From the NCBI GenBank assembly GCA_025464445.1, contig JAODLY010000050.1, positions 1 to 64,000 on the forward strand: a DNA stretch of 64,000 nucleotides. Reading direction: 5' to 3'. The notes beneath the pieces are model-generated. The model ran no database searches. It was not told the origin of the DNA and saw only the letters and a list, made by a program, of their open reading frames with translations. This stretch comes from Rhodoglobus sp. (GTDB lineage: Bacteria > Actinomycetota > Actinomycetes > Actinomycetales > Microbacteriaceae). Position numbers and translations under genes: made by a program. Shown piece after piece: positions 1-8,678 of this stretch. Each line of letters opens with the position of its first letter. Position 1 is the stretch's first letter.

Positions 1-197
1 ACGAATGCGAGCAAAAGGGCACGGTCGGGGTCGGCCAGATAGCGCTCGAAACTCGTCTCCGACAGGTTCTCCGCGATGAACGATGCGATCGCTTCCGCGC
101 TGGTTGCGGGCGGACAGGCGAGCGGGAAGGTCACCCGCGCGATCGCCGCGAGCACCGCAGCATCCCCGGCCTGCGCCCGACGGATGTCGAGGGTCAT
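1..197 (-). CDS. GNAT-family N-acetyltransferase, N-terminal part (gene runs off the left edge)
   Basis: The first 65 codons of a minus-strand gene are visible; the rest lies outside the window. The protein opens MTLDIRRAQAGDAAVLAAIA, the usual first strand and helix of GNAT acetyltransferases (I-R-x-A-x-x-x-D-A), followed by a region rich in Ala and acidic residues. The ATG at 195-197 has a good Shine-Dalgarno just upstream (GGAAGGG, read on the minus strand). It lies downstream of rplA but behind a terminator, so it is probably transcribed separately. The acetyl-CoA-binding motif is not in view, so the family call rests on the N-terminus alone. Confidence 0.6.
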   Translation of the reverse strand, partial: MTLDIRRAQAGDAAVLAAIARVTFPLACPPATSAEAIASFIAENLSETSFERYLADPDRALLLAF

Positions 198-221
198 GGT
201 CTCTTTCCCTTCCGGATGCAC

Positions 222-252
222 AAAAGGGGCCCGCTTCCGCGGACCCCTTTCG
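222..252 (-). terminator. Rho-independent terminator after rplA
   Basis: The arms 223-234 and 239-250 pair over 12 positions with one mismatch around a 4-nt loop. On the minus strand the hairpin is followed by TTTTG. It sits 15 bases after the rplA stop codon and closes the secE-nusG-rplK-rplA region. Confidence 0.8.
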
Positions 253-264
253 TAAACGAACTGC

Positions 265-954
265 TTACAGGACGTTGACGTCCAGCGGGATGCCCGGACC
301 GAACGTGGTCGAGACGGTTCCCTTGGTGATGTAGCGGCCCTTCGAGCTGGACGGCTTCGAGCGAACAACCTCGTCGAGGGCGGCCTTGATGTTCTCGGAC
401 AGCTGGTCCGGCGTGAATCCGGCCTTGCCAACGACGAAATGCACGTTGGAGTGCTTGTCGACGCGGAACTCGATCTTTCCGCCCTTGATGTCGGACACCG
501 CTTTACCGGTGTCCTGGGTCACGGTGCCGGTCTTCGGGTTGGGCATGAGGCCACGGGGGCCGAGCACCTTACCGAGGCGACCGACCTGGCCCATGAGCTC
601 CGGGGTCGAGACCGCCGCGTCGAACGCGGTGTAGCCGCCGGCGACCTTGTCGATGAGCTCGACGCCACCGACCTCGTCAGCGCCGGCCGCGATCGCGGCC
701 TCCGCTGCAGGGCCGGTCGCGAACACGATGACGCGGGCGGTCTTGCCGGTGCCGTGCGGCAGGATGACGGTCCCGCGAACCATCTGGTCCGCCTTGCGCG
801 GGTCCACACCGAGCTTGAGCGCGACCTCGACTGTCGAGTCGAACTTCTTCGACCCGGTCTCCTTCGCGACGGCGACGGCTTCGGTCGGGCTGTACAGCCT
901 GCCATCCTCGATCTTCTCGGCGGCGGCGCGGTATGCCTTGGAATTCCTGGACAT
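265..954 (-). CDS. rplA: 50S ribosomal protein L1 (uL1)
   Basis: L1 of 229 aa, the usual length. It binds 23S rRNA at the L1 stalk and helps release deacylated tRNA from the E site. The signature stretch [18 protein letters not shown] is near residues 128-145, and the C-terminal lobe ends in the typical [12 protein letters not shown]-type tail. Its ATG overlaps the rplK stop (TAATG), so the two are translationally coupled. In many bacteria L1 represses its own operon by binding the leader of the rplK-rplA message; no such site was identified here. Confidence 0.97.
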   Translation of the reverse strand: MSRNSKAYRAAAEKIEDGRLYSPTEAVAVAKETGSKKFDSTVEVALKLGVDPRKADQMVRGTVILPHGTGKTARVIVFATGPAAEAAIAAGADEVGGVELIDKVAGGYTAFDAAVSTPELMGQVGRLGKVLGPRGLMPNPKTGTVTQDTGKAVSDIKGGKIEFRVDKHSNVHFVVGKAGFTPDQLSENIKAALDEVVRSKPSSSKGRYITKGTVSTTFGPGIPLDVNVL

Positions 955-1385
955 TATGCCTCCACCGTGATTCCCATTGAACGAGCGGTGCCGGCGATGA
1001 TCTTCATCGCGCCCTCGACGTCGTTCGCGTTGAGGTCGACCATCTTCTGCTCGGCGATCGAGCGGACCTGGTCTTTGGTGAGCCTGGCAACCTTGACCGT
1101 GTGCGGCGTGGGCGAACCCTTCGCGACACCTGCTGCCTTCTTGATGAGCTCTGCCGCCGGCGGGGTCTTGAGGATGAACGTGAACGAACGGTCCTCGTAG
1201 ACGGTGATCTCCACCGGGATGACGTTGCCGCGCTGCGACTCTGTCGCCGCGTTGTACGCCTTGCAGAACTCCATGATGTTCACGCCGTGCTGGCCCAGCG
1301 CAGGCCCGATGGGCGGTGCTGGGTTGGCGGCGCCGGCCTGGATCTGAAGCTTGATCAGACCCGTGACCTTCTTTTTCGGTGCCAT
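954..1385 (-). CDS. rplK: 50S ribosomal protein L11 (uL11)
   Basis: L11 of 143 aa, full length. It forms the GTPase-associated centre of the large subunit with 23S rRNA and is the site of thiopeptide action in this family. The N-terminal stretch [20 protein letters not shown] with [19 protein letters not shown] is diagnostic, and the C-terminal RNA-binding domain follows. An AAGGAAAAACA-type ribosome site precedes the ATG. The gene sits 75 bases after nusG and overlaps rplA by one base, the standard actinobacterial order. Confidence 0.97.
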   Translation of the reverse strand: MAPKKKVTGLIKLQIQAGAANPAPPIGPALGQHGVNIMEFCKAYNAATESQRGNVIPVEITVYEDRSFTFILKTPPAAELIKKAAGVAKGSPTPHTVKVARLTKDQVRSIAEQKMVDLNANDVEGAMKIIAGTARSMGITVEA

Positions 1386-1460
1386 TGTTTTTCCTTTTCT
1401 GTTCGAACTGCTCTTGCGAGCGGCTCTCCCGCCACCCGGATGGGCGCGGTGGTTTGGGTG

Positions 1461-2477
1461 TTACAGCTTGGTGACCTGGTCGAAGCTGAGCTCGACCGGG
1501 GTCTCGCGCTCGAACAGGGAGACGAGCACGATGAGCTTGCCGCTCTCCGCCTTGATCTCGCTGATCGAGCCGGGCAGGCCCGCGAACGAGCCTTCCTTGA
1601 TCGTGATGGTCTCGCCGATCTCGAAGTCGATTTCGGCCGGGATGACGCGTGCCGTCGACTTGCCCTTGCCGCCGATTCCCTTGGCGGCCGGGGCCTCGAC
1701 GATCTGCACGAGGCTCTTGAGCATGTTGAAGGCCTCGTCGAAACGCAGCGGGCGCGGGTTGTGCGAGTTGCCGACGAAGCCGGTCACGCCCGGGGTGTGC
1801 CGAACCACGGACCAGGAGTCCTCATTGAGGTCCATGCGCACGAGCACGTAGCCGGGGATGCGCACCCGGTTGACGAGCTTGCGCTGGCCGTTCTTGATCT
1901 CGACGACATCCTCCATCGGCACCTCGACCTGGAAGACGTAGTCCTCCATGGCCATTGACACCTTCCGGTTCTCGATGTTCTGCTTCACGCGCTTCTCGAA
2001 CCCGGCGTACGAGTGGATGACGTACCACTTGCCCGGCTTGGCGCGCAGCTCTGTGCGGAACTCCTCGTAGGGGTCGGTCTCTGCGGCATCCAATTCGTCG
2101 CCGGGGTCCGGTCCGACATAGTCGCTGACTTCCGGCTCCTCGGCGGCCTCGTCTTCGGCTTCGAGCTCTGCCTCGTCGTCCGTCGCTGCAACCGAGGCGT
2201 CGGCCTCGTCGAGCGAATCGACATCGAGTGCGCCATCGACCACGGCGTCGGCTTCGGGATCCATCGCGGCATCGAGCGCCTCGAGCAGTCCGGCGAGGTC
2301 GCCATTCTCCTCGTCGTCGTCGAAGTCCTCCTCGATAACGTGGACGGCTTCGTGCTCAGCCGACTCTTCCGACACCTCTGCGGCGGCGAGCGAGTTGCCC
2401 TCCTGGGACTCGTCCTCCTCGGATGACTGCTCTGCGGCCGTCGCGAGTTCGAAATCGTCGCGGTGGTTCTCAGACAC
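1461..2477 (-). CDS. nusG: Transcription termination/antitermination factor NusG with long acidic N-terminal extension
   Basis: NusG binds RNA polymerase and links it to Rho or the ribosome. The NGN domain begins near residue 147 ([13 protein letters not shown]) and continues through the [10 protein letters not shown] strand and the PGVTGFVG segment. The KOW motif is near the C-terminus ([18 protein letters not shown]). Residues 1-146 are a low-complexity extension dominated by Glu, Asp and Ala, making the protein 338 aa against about 180 in E. coli. Such extensions are known in Actinobacteria, but this one is long. The gene lies 51 bases after secE. Confidence 0.95.
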   Translation of the reverse strand: MSENHRDDFELATAAEQSSEEDESQEGNSLAAAEVSEESAEHEAVHVIEEDFDDDEENGDLAGLLEALDAAMDPEADAVVDGALDVDSLDEADASVAATDDEAELEAEDEAAEEPEVSDYVGPDPGDELDAAETDPYEEFRTELRAKPGKWYVIHSYAGFEKRVKQNIENRKVSMAMEDYVFQVEVPMEDVVEIKNGQRKLVNRVRIPGYVLVRMDLNEDSWSVVRHTPGVTGFVGNSHNPRPLRFDEAFNMLKSLVQIVEAPAAKGIGGKGKSTARVIPAEIDFEIGETITIKEGSFAGLPGSISEIKAESGKLIVLVSLFERETPVELSFDQVTKL

Positions 2478-2528
2478 TGGAATCTCTTTTCACGTGCGTG
2501 GTGGCGATCGGCCACCGGGGGAAGGTGG

Positions 2529-2810
2529 TTAGCCGGCGATCGCCGGATTGCCGAACAGGAAGTTGACGAGGGCGCTGAATCCGAAATCGAGCCCCGACAC
2601 CAGCAGCATCATGATCACCACGAAGACGAGCACGACACCGGTGTAGCTGAACAGCTCGCGGCGGGTCGGGGTGACGACCTTGCGCAGTTCGGCGACGACC
2701 TGCCTGAGGAACAGCGCAACGCGACCGAACGGGCCGCGGCGTTGCGCGCGGTCCTTCCTGGCGTTGGCGACGACATCCTCACTGGGTTCGTCGATGACTT
2801 TTCTGGCCAC
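2529..2810 (-). CDS. secE: Preprotein translocase subunit SecE
   Basis: SecE is the essential single-span clamp of the SecYEG channel. The reading frame is open back into tRNA-Trp, but a GTG at 2808-2810 gives a sensible 93-aa protein starting (V/M)ARKVIDEPSED and has GGAAGG eleven bases upstream; starting earlier would put coding sequence inside the tRNA. The amphipathic helix (GRVALFLRQVVAELRKVVTPTR) precedes one membrane span (TGVVLVFVVIMMLLVSGLDF). The tRNA-Trp-secE-nusG order is conserved in the phylum. Confidence 0.93.
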   Translation of the reverse strand: MARKVIDEPSEDVVANARKDRAQRRGPFGRVALFLRQVVAELRKVVTPTRRELFSYTGVVLVFVVIMMLLVSGLDFGFSALVNFLFGNPAIAG

Positions 2811-2849
2811 TCTTGTTACTACCTTCCGAAATATCGGCCTGCGGTGCTG

Positions 2850-2922
2850 CAGGGCGGACAGGACTTGAACCTGCAACCTGCGGTTTTGGAGACCGCTGCT
2901 CTACCAATTGAGCCACCGCCCT
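2850..2922 (-). tRNA. tRNA-Trp (anticodon CCA)
   Basis: A 73-nt cloverleaf on the minus strand. The 7-bp acceptor stem AGGGCGG/CCGCCCT is perfect, the anticodon loop reads CTCCAAA with CCA, and the T-arm contains GGTTCAAGTCC. The discriminator is G, as expected for tRNA-Trp. The CCA tail is not encoded. It is followed by secE and is probably on the same transcript. Confidence 0.96.
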
Positions 2923-3302
2923 TTGGGCCGAAAACGCATGCTTTCGCCGCGATGACCGGGGCTGCCCGAGAGGGGCGAACGCCAGAAGAAGGCGCGCAAA
3001 AGCATGGCAGTTTTCAACTACCTCGACAAGTGTACGTCATCCCTGCACCGCAGGAAATGTGGGGTGCGGGATGCCGCGGCAAGGCGCCCCACGGCAATTC
3101 TTGCGTAACCCCGTCATAGTTCGCCGACCCCCCGGTCTCTTTGGGTAAGCGGAGCCAACCACCTCGCCCACAACCAACCGCACCACAAGCAGGCCGTCGA
3201 AGCTGAGATCAGGCAGGTTCGTCGTTTCAATATCCCGAGTTGAAGATCGGCGTAGATCTAATACCAGCTTCCTCGTCCAAAAGGATCAGGAAGGTACCGG
3301 TC
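2923..3302. other. 380-bp gene-free stretch between tRNA-Trp and the surface-protein gene
   Basis: It holds the divergent promoter for tRNA-Trp (3001-3029) and the long leader of the plus-strand surface-protein gene. A short GC hairpin is possible at 3059-3095 (GTGGGGTGCGG with CGCCCCAC). No known riboswitch consensus could be matched and no conserved ORF is seen. Confidence 0.5.
3001..3029 (-). promoter_or_regulatory. Probable sigma-A promoter for tRNA-Trp/secE
   Basis: On the minus strand TTGTCG (3024-3029) and CATGCT (3001-3006) are separated by 17 bases, a good -35/-10 pair for an actinobacterial housekeeping sigma factor, whose -10 often starts with CA or TA. Transcription would start about 70 bases before the tRNA. 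Confidence 0.5.
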
Positions 3303-5291
3303 GTGTTCACACGCATCCCGCGCACTGGAGAACCAGTCGCGAACCACAAGCGCTCGCTCTCCACTCGCGCTGCCGCCATCATCGGAGTCACCGCACTCAC
3401 TGCGGGGCTATCGCTCGCGGTGGCCGCGCCGGCATCCGCCGAAGATATCGCGGCATCTTATGCCCAGGGGCAGTTCCTGTCCGGCACCTTCGCCGGCTCG
3501 AATCTCGCTACCGTCGCCGAACTCCAGGGGGCAGAGGCTCGCAACAACGGGCAGCAGCCCATGCAGACCTCGAAGGACCCGCTCAACGCAACCGTGCTCC
3601 AGACGGCAACCATCCAATCCCCGAACGGCAGTAATACCGACCTCGGCAGCTTCGTCGACGCCGGTGCCGTAAGCCAGTACGCGCAGGCCGACAGGAACGG
3701 GCAGTCGATGGGCTCAGCCGGTGCTATCGGAAATGATGGCGCCATCGGTGTTGGAGCCACAGGTAACGGCTCGTCCGGCGACCTCAGCCTCGACATGACC
3801 CCGGCGCTGCCAAGCCAGTTCAGCGACTCGATAAGCAACCTCAAACTCACACTCGACGCGGTATCCGCGCAGGCGATCGCAGACCTCAATGTCGCGTCGG
3901 GCAACTACAGGATCGATGGCGCGAAGCTGACCTTCAAGAGCCCCGCGATCAGCGGCCTGAAGGCGAAGGTCGACTCGGCACTCGTCCCGCTTGACACACA
4001 GCTCGCCTCGCTGGGCGGCAACAATGGTGTGCTCGGCAATGCCGTGAACAGCGTGCTCGACCCGCTGCTGGCGGCAGTCGGCTCCTCGGCAACCGTCTCG
4101 GCGAGCGTGACATCCGACGCTCATTCGGCTGTGGACGCCCTGCTCGCGAGCGCGTACGGCAACAACGCCGTGACGTTCAACCTCGAGACGGGTGAGGTGA
4201 CTGTCGATCTCGCCGCACTCCATGGCGGGAGCCTGAACAACCTGCCCGTCAATACGGAGCTGCTGTCCGACCCCGTGATGAGCCAGGTGTTGAAGGGGAT
4301 CACCGACACGGTGTCCACCCTCGCCGACCAGATCGTCAACAAGGTCACGAACTCAATGAATAACGCACAGGTCAATGTGCATGCCGGCCTCGACCTGCTG
4401 ACCACCCAACCGCCCATTGTGACCCGGGTCTGCCACGACCTTCAGGTGCCGATCATCGGTGACCTGGCCAACGGCGCGAGCGGCAGCTCTAACGGACTGC
4501 TCGGAACCCTCGGTGGCAGCAGCAGCACCGGTCCGGCACAGGGCATCATCGGCTACACGACGCAGACGGTGTGCGACCTGGTTAATACTGTCCAGCCCGC
4601 CTTGCACAGCACGGCCAACGTGAATGTGCAGGGCAGCGTCGACCAGATCCTCAACGGCAACCCACCTACGGTGAACGGATCGATCTCGCTTCTCAACGAC
4701 ACACTCAAGGTGCCCGTCGACACGAACAGCATCCTCGATGCAGTGTCGACCGGCCTCAGGAGTAGCCTCTTCTCCCGGAATGGGGTTGTCGGCCAGGTCG
4801 CAGACGCACTGAACACCAACCTGGTTGCCCCGGCGGTGAACGGGCTCCTCGGCGACTCGAGCGTGCAGACGGCGCTGAACGACATTATGTCGGTGCGGGT
4901 GAACGTGCAGGAGCTGACTCCGGCAAGCCTGCACGGCACTGCGGTGGCCGCGGGCAATCTCTTCACCGAGACCGCTGTAAGGGTCTCGGCGCTGAGGGGT
5001 GTCGGCTCGACAGGCCTCGCTACCGTGAACGTTGCCGCAGCGACTGTGGGTCCGGACGTCACGACAGTGGTTCCCGGGTGCACGACCAACTGTGCGCCGC
5101 CGACCTGCACCACGAACTGCGGCCCCGGTGGTAACCCGAACCCGCCTGTCACGACAACCGCAGCTGACCGACTGGCCATGACCGGCGTCGGCATCGCGAC
5201 ACTGATTGCCATCATTCTCGCCCTCCTGGCAGCGGGTGCCTACCTGGCGCGAGAAGGTTACCGGCGTAACCACCCTCACTCCCTCACCTAG
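3303..5291 (+). CDS. Cell-surface protein of the choice-of-anchor G type, C-terminally membrane anchored
   Basis: The chosen GTG has AGGAAGG eight bases upstream and gives 662 aa. A Sec signal peptide spans about residues 15-46 (KRSLSTR, then a hydrophobic core, cut after ASA). The body is a Thr/Ser/Asn/Ala-rich beta-type region with repeated V-D-A-L/S-V-N-V-Q patterns resembling the choice-of-anchor G family seen in Actinobacteria. The tail has a Cys/Pro/Thr/Asn linker with four cysteines (CTTNC and CTTNC), then LAMTG, a hydrophobic span of about 20 residues and a basic end. LAMTG is only a loose match to an LPxTG sortase signal, so plain membrane anchoring is as likely. Function unknown; adhesion or envelope structure is an inference. 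Confidence 0.75.
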   Translation: MFTRIPRTGEPVANHKRSLSTRAAAIIGVTALTAGLSLAVAAPASAEDIAASYAQGQFLSGTFAGSNLATVAELQGAEARNNGQQPMQTSKDPLNATVLQTATIQSPNGSNTDLGSFVDAGAVSQYAQADRNGQSMGSAGAIGNDGAIGVGATGNGSSGDLSLDMTPALPSQFSDSISNLKLTLDAVSAQAIADLNVASGNYRIDGAKLTFKSPAISGLKAKVDSALVPLDTQLASLGGNNGVLGNAVNSVLDPLLAAVGSSATVSASVTSDAHSAVDALLASAYGNNAVTFNLETGEVTVDLAALHGGSLNNLPVNTELLSDPVMSQVLKGITDTVSTLADQIVNKVTNSMNNAQVNVHAGLDLLTTQPPIVTRVCHDLQVPIIGDLANGASGSSNGLLGTLGGSSSTGPAQGIIGYTTQTVCDLVNTVQPALHSTANVNVQGSVDQILNGNPPTVNGSISLLNDTLKVPVDTNSILDAVSTGLRSSLFSRNGVVGQVADALNTNLVAPAVNGLLGDSSVQTALNDIMSVRVNVQELTPASLHGTAVAAGNLFTETAVRVSALRGVGSTGLATVNVAAATVGPDVTTVVPGCTTNCAPPTCTTNCGPGGNPNPPVTTTAADRLAMTGVGIATLIAIILALLAAGAYLAREGYRRNHPHSLT

Positions 5292-5308
5292 GGCGTAGCC
5301 GGTAGCGC

Positions 5309-5355
5309 GAGTGGCCGGAGCGAGTCGATCCCCCAGGATCCTGCTCCGGCCACTC
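5309..5355 (+). terminator. Strong hairpin terminator after the surface-protein gene
   Basis: A perfect 13-bp inverted repeat, GAGTGGCCGGAGC at 5309-5321 and its complement at 5343-5355, with a 21-base loop and then TTTCG. It starts 18 bases after the stop codon and isolates the surface gene from the aminotransferase gene. Confidence 0.75.
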
Positions 5356-5381
5356 TTTCGTGCGCGGCATAAACTTGGGAT

Positions 5382-6578
5382 GTGACCCTCCCCCGCATCT
5401 CCCGCCGCATCTCCGCGATCGCCGAGTCCGCAACCCTGAAGGTGGATGCGAAGGCCAAGTCCCTGCAGGCGGAAGGCAGGCACGTCATCAGCTATGCGGC
5501 CGGCGAGCCAGACTTCCCGACTCCGGCAAACATCGTCGACGCGGCATCCCGTGCGGTGCTCGATCCGAAGAACTACAAGTACACGCCCGCCGCCGGCCTG
5601 CCCGAGTTGCGCGAGGCGATCGCCGCGAAGACCCTGCGCGACAGCGGCTGGGAGGTGCCCGCCAGCCAGGTGATCGTGACCAACGGCGGCAAGCAGGCCG
5701 TCTACCAGTCGTTCGCGACGCTCGTCGACCCTGGCGACGAGGTGTTGCTGCCGACGCCGTACTGGACCACCTACCCCGAGGCGATCAAGCTCGCGGGCGG
5801 TGTTCCCGTCGACGTCTTCGCGGGGGCGGACCAGGGCTACCTCGTCACGGTCGAGCAGCTCGAGGCCGCCCGCACCGAGCGCACGAAGGTGCTGCTTTTC
5901 GTCTCGCCGTCCAACCCCACCGGTGCCGTGTACTCGGCCGAGCAGGTGCGCGCGATCGGCGAGTGGGCAGACTCCCACGGGCTCTGGGTCATTTCGGACG
6001 AGATCTACCAGAACCTCGTCTACGACGGCGTGAAGGCCATGTCCATCGTCGAGGCCGTGCCTGCGCTCGCCGACCGCACGATCCTCGTGAACGGCGTCGC
6101 GAAGAGCTACTCGATGACCGGGTGGCGACTGGGTTGGATGGTCGGCCCCGCCGATGCGATCAAGGCGGCGGCCAACCTGCAGTCACATTTGTCATCCAAC
6201 GTGTCCAACATCTCGCAGCGTGCGGCTATCGAGGCGCTCACCGGCCCGCAGGACCAGGTCGAGGTCATGCGCCTGGCCTTCGAGAAGCGCCGCGACGTGA
6301 TCGTGGCCGAGCTCAACAAGATCGAGGGCGTGCACTGCCCCAATCCCGAGGGCGCGTTCTACGTCTACCCGGATGTCACGGGCCTGCTGAACCGGGCATG
6401 GGGCGGGGTCACGCCGACCACATCGCTGGAACTCGCCGACCTCATCCTCGAGCAGGCCGAGGTCGCCGTCGTGCCCGGCGAGGCCTTCGGACCGAGCGGA
6501 TACCTCCGCCTCTCCTACGCGCTCGGCGATGCGCCACTGCTCGAGGGCGTGCGGCGGCTGCAGAAGCTGTTCGCGTAG
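5382..6578 (+). CDS. aspC: PLP-dependent aminotransferase, aspartate aminotransferase class I
   Basis: A fold-type I aminotransferase of 398 aa that moves an amino group between aspartate (or a related amino acid) and 2-oxoglutarate. Visible features: [10 protein letters not shown] at the N-terminus, NGGKQAVYQ for cofactor phosphate contact, SPSNPTG near 176-181, SDEIYQ with the PLP-ring Asp near 206, the Schiff-base lysine at about 241 in [10 protein letters not shown], and the substrate-carboxylate Arg in LRLSYA. The GTG start lies six bases after a TAAACT box (5370-5375), which suggests a leaderless message. Its place beside secE is conserved in Actinobacteria. Exact substrate cannot be fixed. 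Confidence 0.85.
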   Translation: MTLPRISRRISAIAESATLKVDAKAKSLQAEGRHVISYAAGEPDFPTPANIVDAASRAVLDPKNYKYTPAAGLPELREAIAAKTLRDSGWEVPASQVIVTNGGKQAVYQSFATLVDPGDEVLLPTPYWTTYPEAIKLAGGVPVDVFAGADQGYLVTVEQLEAARTERTKVLLFVSPSNPTGAVYSAEQVRAIGEWADSHGLWVISDEIYQNLVYDGVKAMSIVEAVPALADRTILVNGVAKSYSMTGWRLGWMVGPADAIKAAANLQSHLSSNVSNISQRAAIEALTGPQDQVEVMRLAFEKRRDVIVAELNKIEGVHCPNPEGAFYVYPDVTGLLNRAWGGVTPTTSLELADLILEQAEVAVVPGEAFGPSGYLRLSYALGDAPLLEGVRRLQKLFA

Positions 6579-6596
6579 GTCGCCCGGCGCCACGCG

Positions 6597-6655
6597 CGCC
6601 GTTCGCGCCGTGCGCGCCGTGCGCGTCCTTCTCGTCGTTCTCGTCGTTCTCGTCG
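6597..6655. repeat. Two short 9-bp tandem repeat tracts
   Basis: Three near-identical units of CGCCGTGCG (6597-6623) are followed by three exact units of TTCTCGTCG (6629-6637, 6638-6646, 6647-6655). They lie between aspC and the first 57-bp palindromic repeat. No coding use is apparent. Confidence 0.7.
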
Positions 6656-6656
6656 C

Positions 6657-6713
6657 CGAGTTGTCAATTCCGCGCCTTCCTGCGCCCTGGTTGGCTGCGC
6701 AACTGACAACTCG
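6657..6713. repeat. 57-bp palindromic repeat, copy 1 (upstream of the DUF559 nuclease gene)
   Basis: The ends are inverted: CGAGTTGTCA (6657-6666) and TGACAACTCG (6704-6713). The full 17-base arms match at 15 of 17 positions. The right arm, GCGCAACTGACAACTCG, is identical to the right arm of the copy at 7721-7777, and both copies are exactly 57 bp in the same orientation. Confidence 0.8.
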
Positions 6714-6815
6714 CGCGACCGAGGGCAAGTCCCGAACAGGCTGGGCGGTGCAGCATCCCTCAACCGATCACCGGGTCTTCCGGGGGACCGCGCGCTGTGC
6801 CCCGAGGCTGGTCCC

Positions 6816-7730
6816 GTGCCCGCCCGAGTCCCTCTTCCCCCATCGCTCGCCGGACGGCCATTCAGCACGCGAGAGGCTCTCGCGGCGGGCGTAGGCCGCG
6901 GCAGGCTCGGGAGCAGCGACATCCGACATCCGTTCCGGGGCGTAAACCTCCCTTCCGCCATCGAGCAGAACCTTCGCGCGAGATGCCTCGCATTGCAGTC
7001 GAGGCTCCCCTCCTACGCGTATTTCTGCGGCGCCACCGCCGCATCACTCATGTCGGTACCGCTGCCCTCCCGCTGGGAACGCTCACCCGTCGTGCATGTG
7101 GCGGTGCCGGCACCACACACCGCACCGCGCGGGCACCTCATCGTCGGTCACCGATTCGATCCGCGCGATGCGGAGTCGCGCGATCGGGATGGCGTCAGGG
7201 TGAGTACACCCGCGCGCGTCTGGCGGGAGCTTTCTCCCGGATTGCCTGTCGATGACCTGGTCGCCGCGGGTGATTTCCTCATCCATTGGGAGAGACCCTT
7301 CACCACCGTTCACGAGTTGCGGGAGACGCTGGCGCTGTCGTGCTCCCGCCGCGGCATCCGTGCACTGAATGCCGCGCTGCCGTTGCTCCACGACCGGTCC
7401 GAATCCGCCCAGGAGTCGAAGCTCCGGTTGATCCTGATCCGTGGGCGAGTGCCAGGCCTCGCCGTCAACCTGTCGATAATGACGTCCGGTGGCTACAAGT
7501 ACCGGGCTGACATCGCGATGCCGGCGAAGCGAGTCATCGTCGAATACCAGAGCCTGCTCCACATGACCCCCGAACGATATCGGGCGGATATGACTCGGCG
7601 CTCGCGCCTCGAGGCTGACGGCTGGTTCATGATCGAGGCGAACGCCCAAGACCTGGCCGACCCCGGCGAATTGGTGTCGAGGGTCACCCGCGTGCTAGCG
7701 GGCAGGGCACCCTGGCCCGACGAGTTGTGA
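6816..7730 (+). CDS. DUF559-domain protein, Vsr-like PD-(D/E)XK endonuclease fold
   Basis: A 304-aa protein. Residues about 12-45 look like the winged-helix start of AbiEi-type antitoxin-like proteins (FSTREALAAGVGRGRL). The middle is poorly conserved. The C-terminal domain (about 195-285) has the DUF559/Vsr pattern: Glu at about 200 (QESKLRLIL), Asp at about 232 (YRADIAMP), Glu at about 243 (VIVEYQ), then ERYRADMTRRSRLEADGW. The catalytic acids are present, so it may be active. DNA cleavage is inferred from the fold; the substrate is unknown. Start is a GTG with weak support. The gene is bracketed by two 57-bp palindromes, and its last codons and stop (DEL, TGA) lie inside the second one. 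Confidence 0.7.
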   Translation: MPARVPLPPSLAGRPFSTREALAAGVGRGRLGSSDIRHPFRGVNLPSAIEQNLRARCLALQSRLPSYAYFCGATAASLMSVPLPSRWERSPVVHVAVPAPHTAPRGHLIVGHRFDPRDAESRDRDGVRVSTPARVWRELSPGLPVDDLVAAGDFLIHWERPFTTVHELRETLALSCSRRGIRALNAALPLLHDRSESAQESKLRLILIRGRVPGLAVNLSIMTSGGYKYRADIAMPAKRVIVEYQSLLHMTPERYRADMTRRSRLEADGWFMIEANAQDLADPGELVSRVTRVLAGRAPWPDEL

Positions 7731-7777
7731 GTTGCGCAGGGTCACGCACGTGCCCAGGGCGCGCAACTGACAACTCG
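7721..7777. repeat. 57-bp palindromic repeat, copy 2 (overlaps the end of the DUF559 gene)
   Basis: Arms of 17 bases, 7721-7737 and 7761-7777, pair with one mismatch around a 23-base loop. The right arm is identical to that of copy 1 at 6697-6713. The nuclease stop codon is TGA at 7728-7730, inside the left arm, at the very base that breaks the palindrome. Confidence 0.85.
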
Positions 7778-7841
7778 GCGAGGACCGCGGTGGGGTGCCC
7801 TGACCGCTGCGCGGCGCGAGCCATGCGGGCACTATAGGGTC

Positions 7842-8678
7842 ATGACTTCTTCTGACCCGGTCGTGAGCGTGCGGGACCTGCGTAAAACCTATGGAAACTC
7901 GACCGCGCTGGACGGGGTGAGCTTCGACATCCAGCGCGGTGAGACGTTCGCGCTGCTCGGCCCCAACGGCGCCGGCAAATCGACGACAATCGAGATCCTC
8001 GAGGGGTATCGCGACAGGTCCGGCGGCGAGGCGAGTGTGCTGGGCGTCGACCCGGCGGTGGGCGGGCTGGCCTGGAAGGCCCGGCTCGGTATCGTGCTGC
8101 AGTCAACGGGCGAGAGCGGCAACGTCACGGTGCGCGAGCAGCTCACCCACTTCGCCAAGATGTATCCGAACCCGCGCGACGTCGATGAGGTCATCGCCTC
8201 GGTGGGGCTTGTCGAGAAGGCCGGCGCCCGCATCAAGAGCCTCTCCGGGGGTCAGCGCAGGAGAGTGGATGTCGCGCTCGGCATCGTCGGGCGGCCCGAG
8301 TTGCTGTTTCTCGACGAACCCACCACCGGCTTCGACCCGGAGGCGAGGCGCCAGTTCTGGGAGCTCATCGATTCGCTCAAGCGGGAGGGCACCACGATCC
8401 TGCTCACCACTCACTACCTCGACGAGGCAGCCCACCTGGGCGACCGGGCCGGCATCATCGCGGACGGTCGCCTCATCGACATCGGCAGGATCGACGAACT
8501 CGGCGGCGCCGCGGCACGCGTACCCGTCGTGCGCTGGTCGGTGAACGGGGTTGCCCATGAAGAGCGCACCGCAACCCCCGGCGCCGTCGTGGCCCGCCTC
8601 GGCGAACCCGACAACCTGCAGGTCATCCGGCCCAGCCTTGAAGACATCTACCTCGAGCTCGTAGGAGCACACGCATGA
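7842..8678 (+). CDS. ABC-2 type exporter, ATP-binding subunit (DrrA/CcmA-like)
   Basis: The ATPase of a two-gene export system, 278 aa. Walker A is GPNGAGKST (about 40-48), the ABC signature is LSGGQRRR (about 133), and Walker B runs LLFLDEPTTGFDP, followed by the switch His in LLTTHYLDEA. A C-terminal DrrA-type extension (LEDIYLEL) is present. The ATG follows a CACTAT box by six bases, so the mRNA is probably leaderless. Its stop overlaps the permease start (ATGA). The cargo, such as a lipid, peptide or drug, cannot be told. Confidence 0.9.
   Translation: MTSSDPVVSVRDLRKTYGNSTALDGVSFDIQRGETFALLGPNGAGKSTTIEILEGYRDRSGGEASVLGVDPAVGGLAWKARLGIVLQSTGESGNVTVREQLTHFAKMYPNPRDVDEVIASVGLVEKAGARIKSLSGGQRRRVDVALGIVGRPELLFLDEPTTGFDPEARRQFWELIDSLKREGTTILLTTHYLDEAAHLGDRAGIIADGRLIDIGRIDELGGAAARVPVVRWSVNGVAHEERTATPGAVVARLGEPDNLQVIRPSLEDIYLELVGAHA

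Noticed and set aside
2811-2876. Longer SecE start
   Set aside because: It would place the first codons inside tRNA-Trp; the GTG at 2810 with GGAAGG upstream gives a normal SecE.
3059-3302. Possible riboswitch (ydaO/c-di-AMP type) in the leader of the surface-protein gene
   Set aside because: Phrases such as GGTAAGCGGAGCCAACC looked suggestive, but the conserved core of that riboswitch could not be aligned and the gene is not a typical target.
4353-5978. Very long antisense open frame (541 codons) across the surface gene and aspC
   Set aside because: It crosses a strong terminator and two well-supported genes; its composition is that of a high-GC shadow frame.
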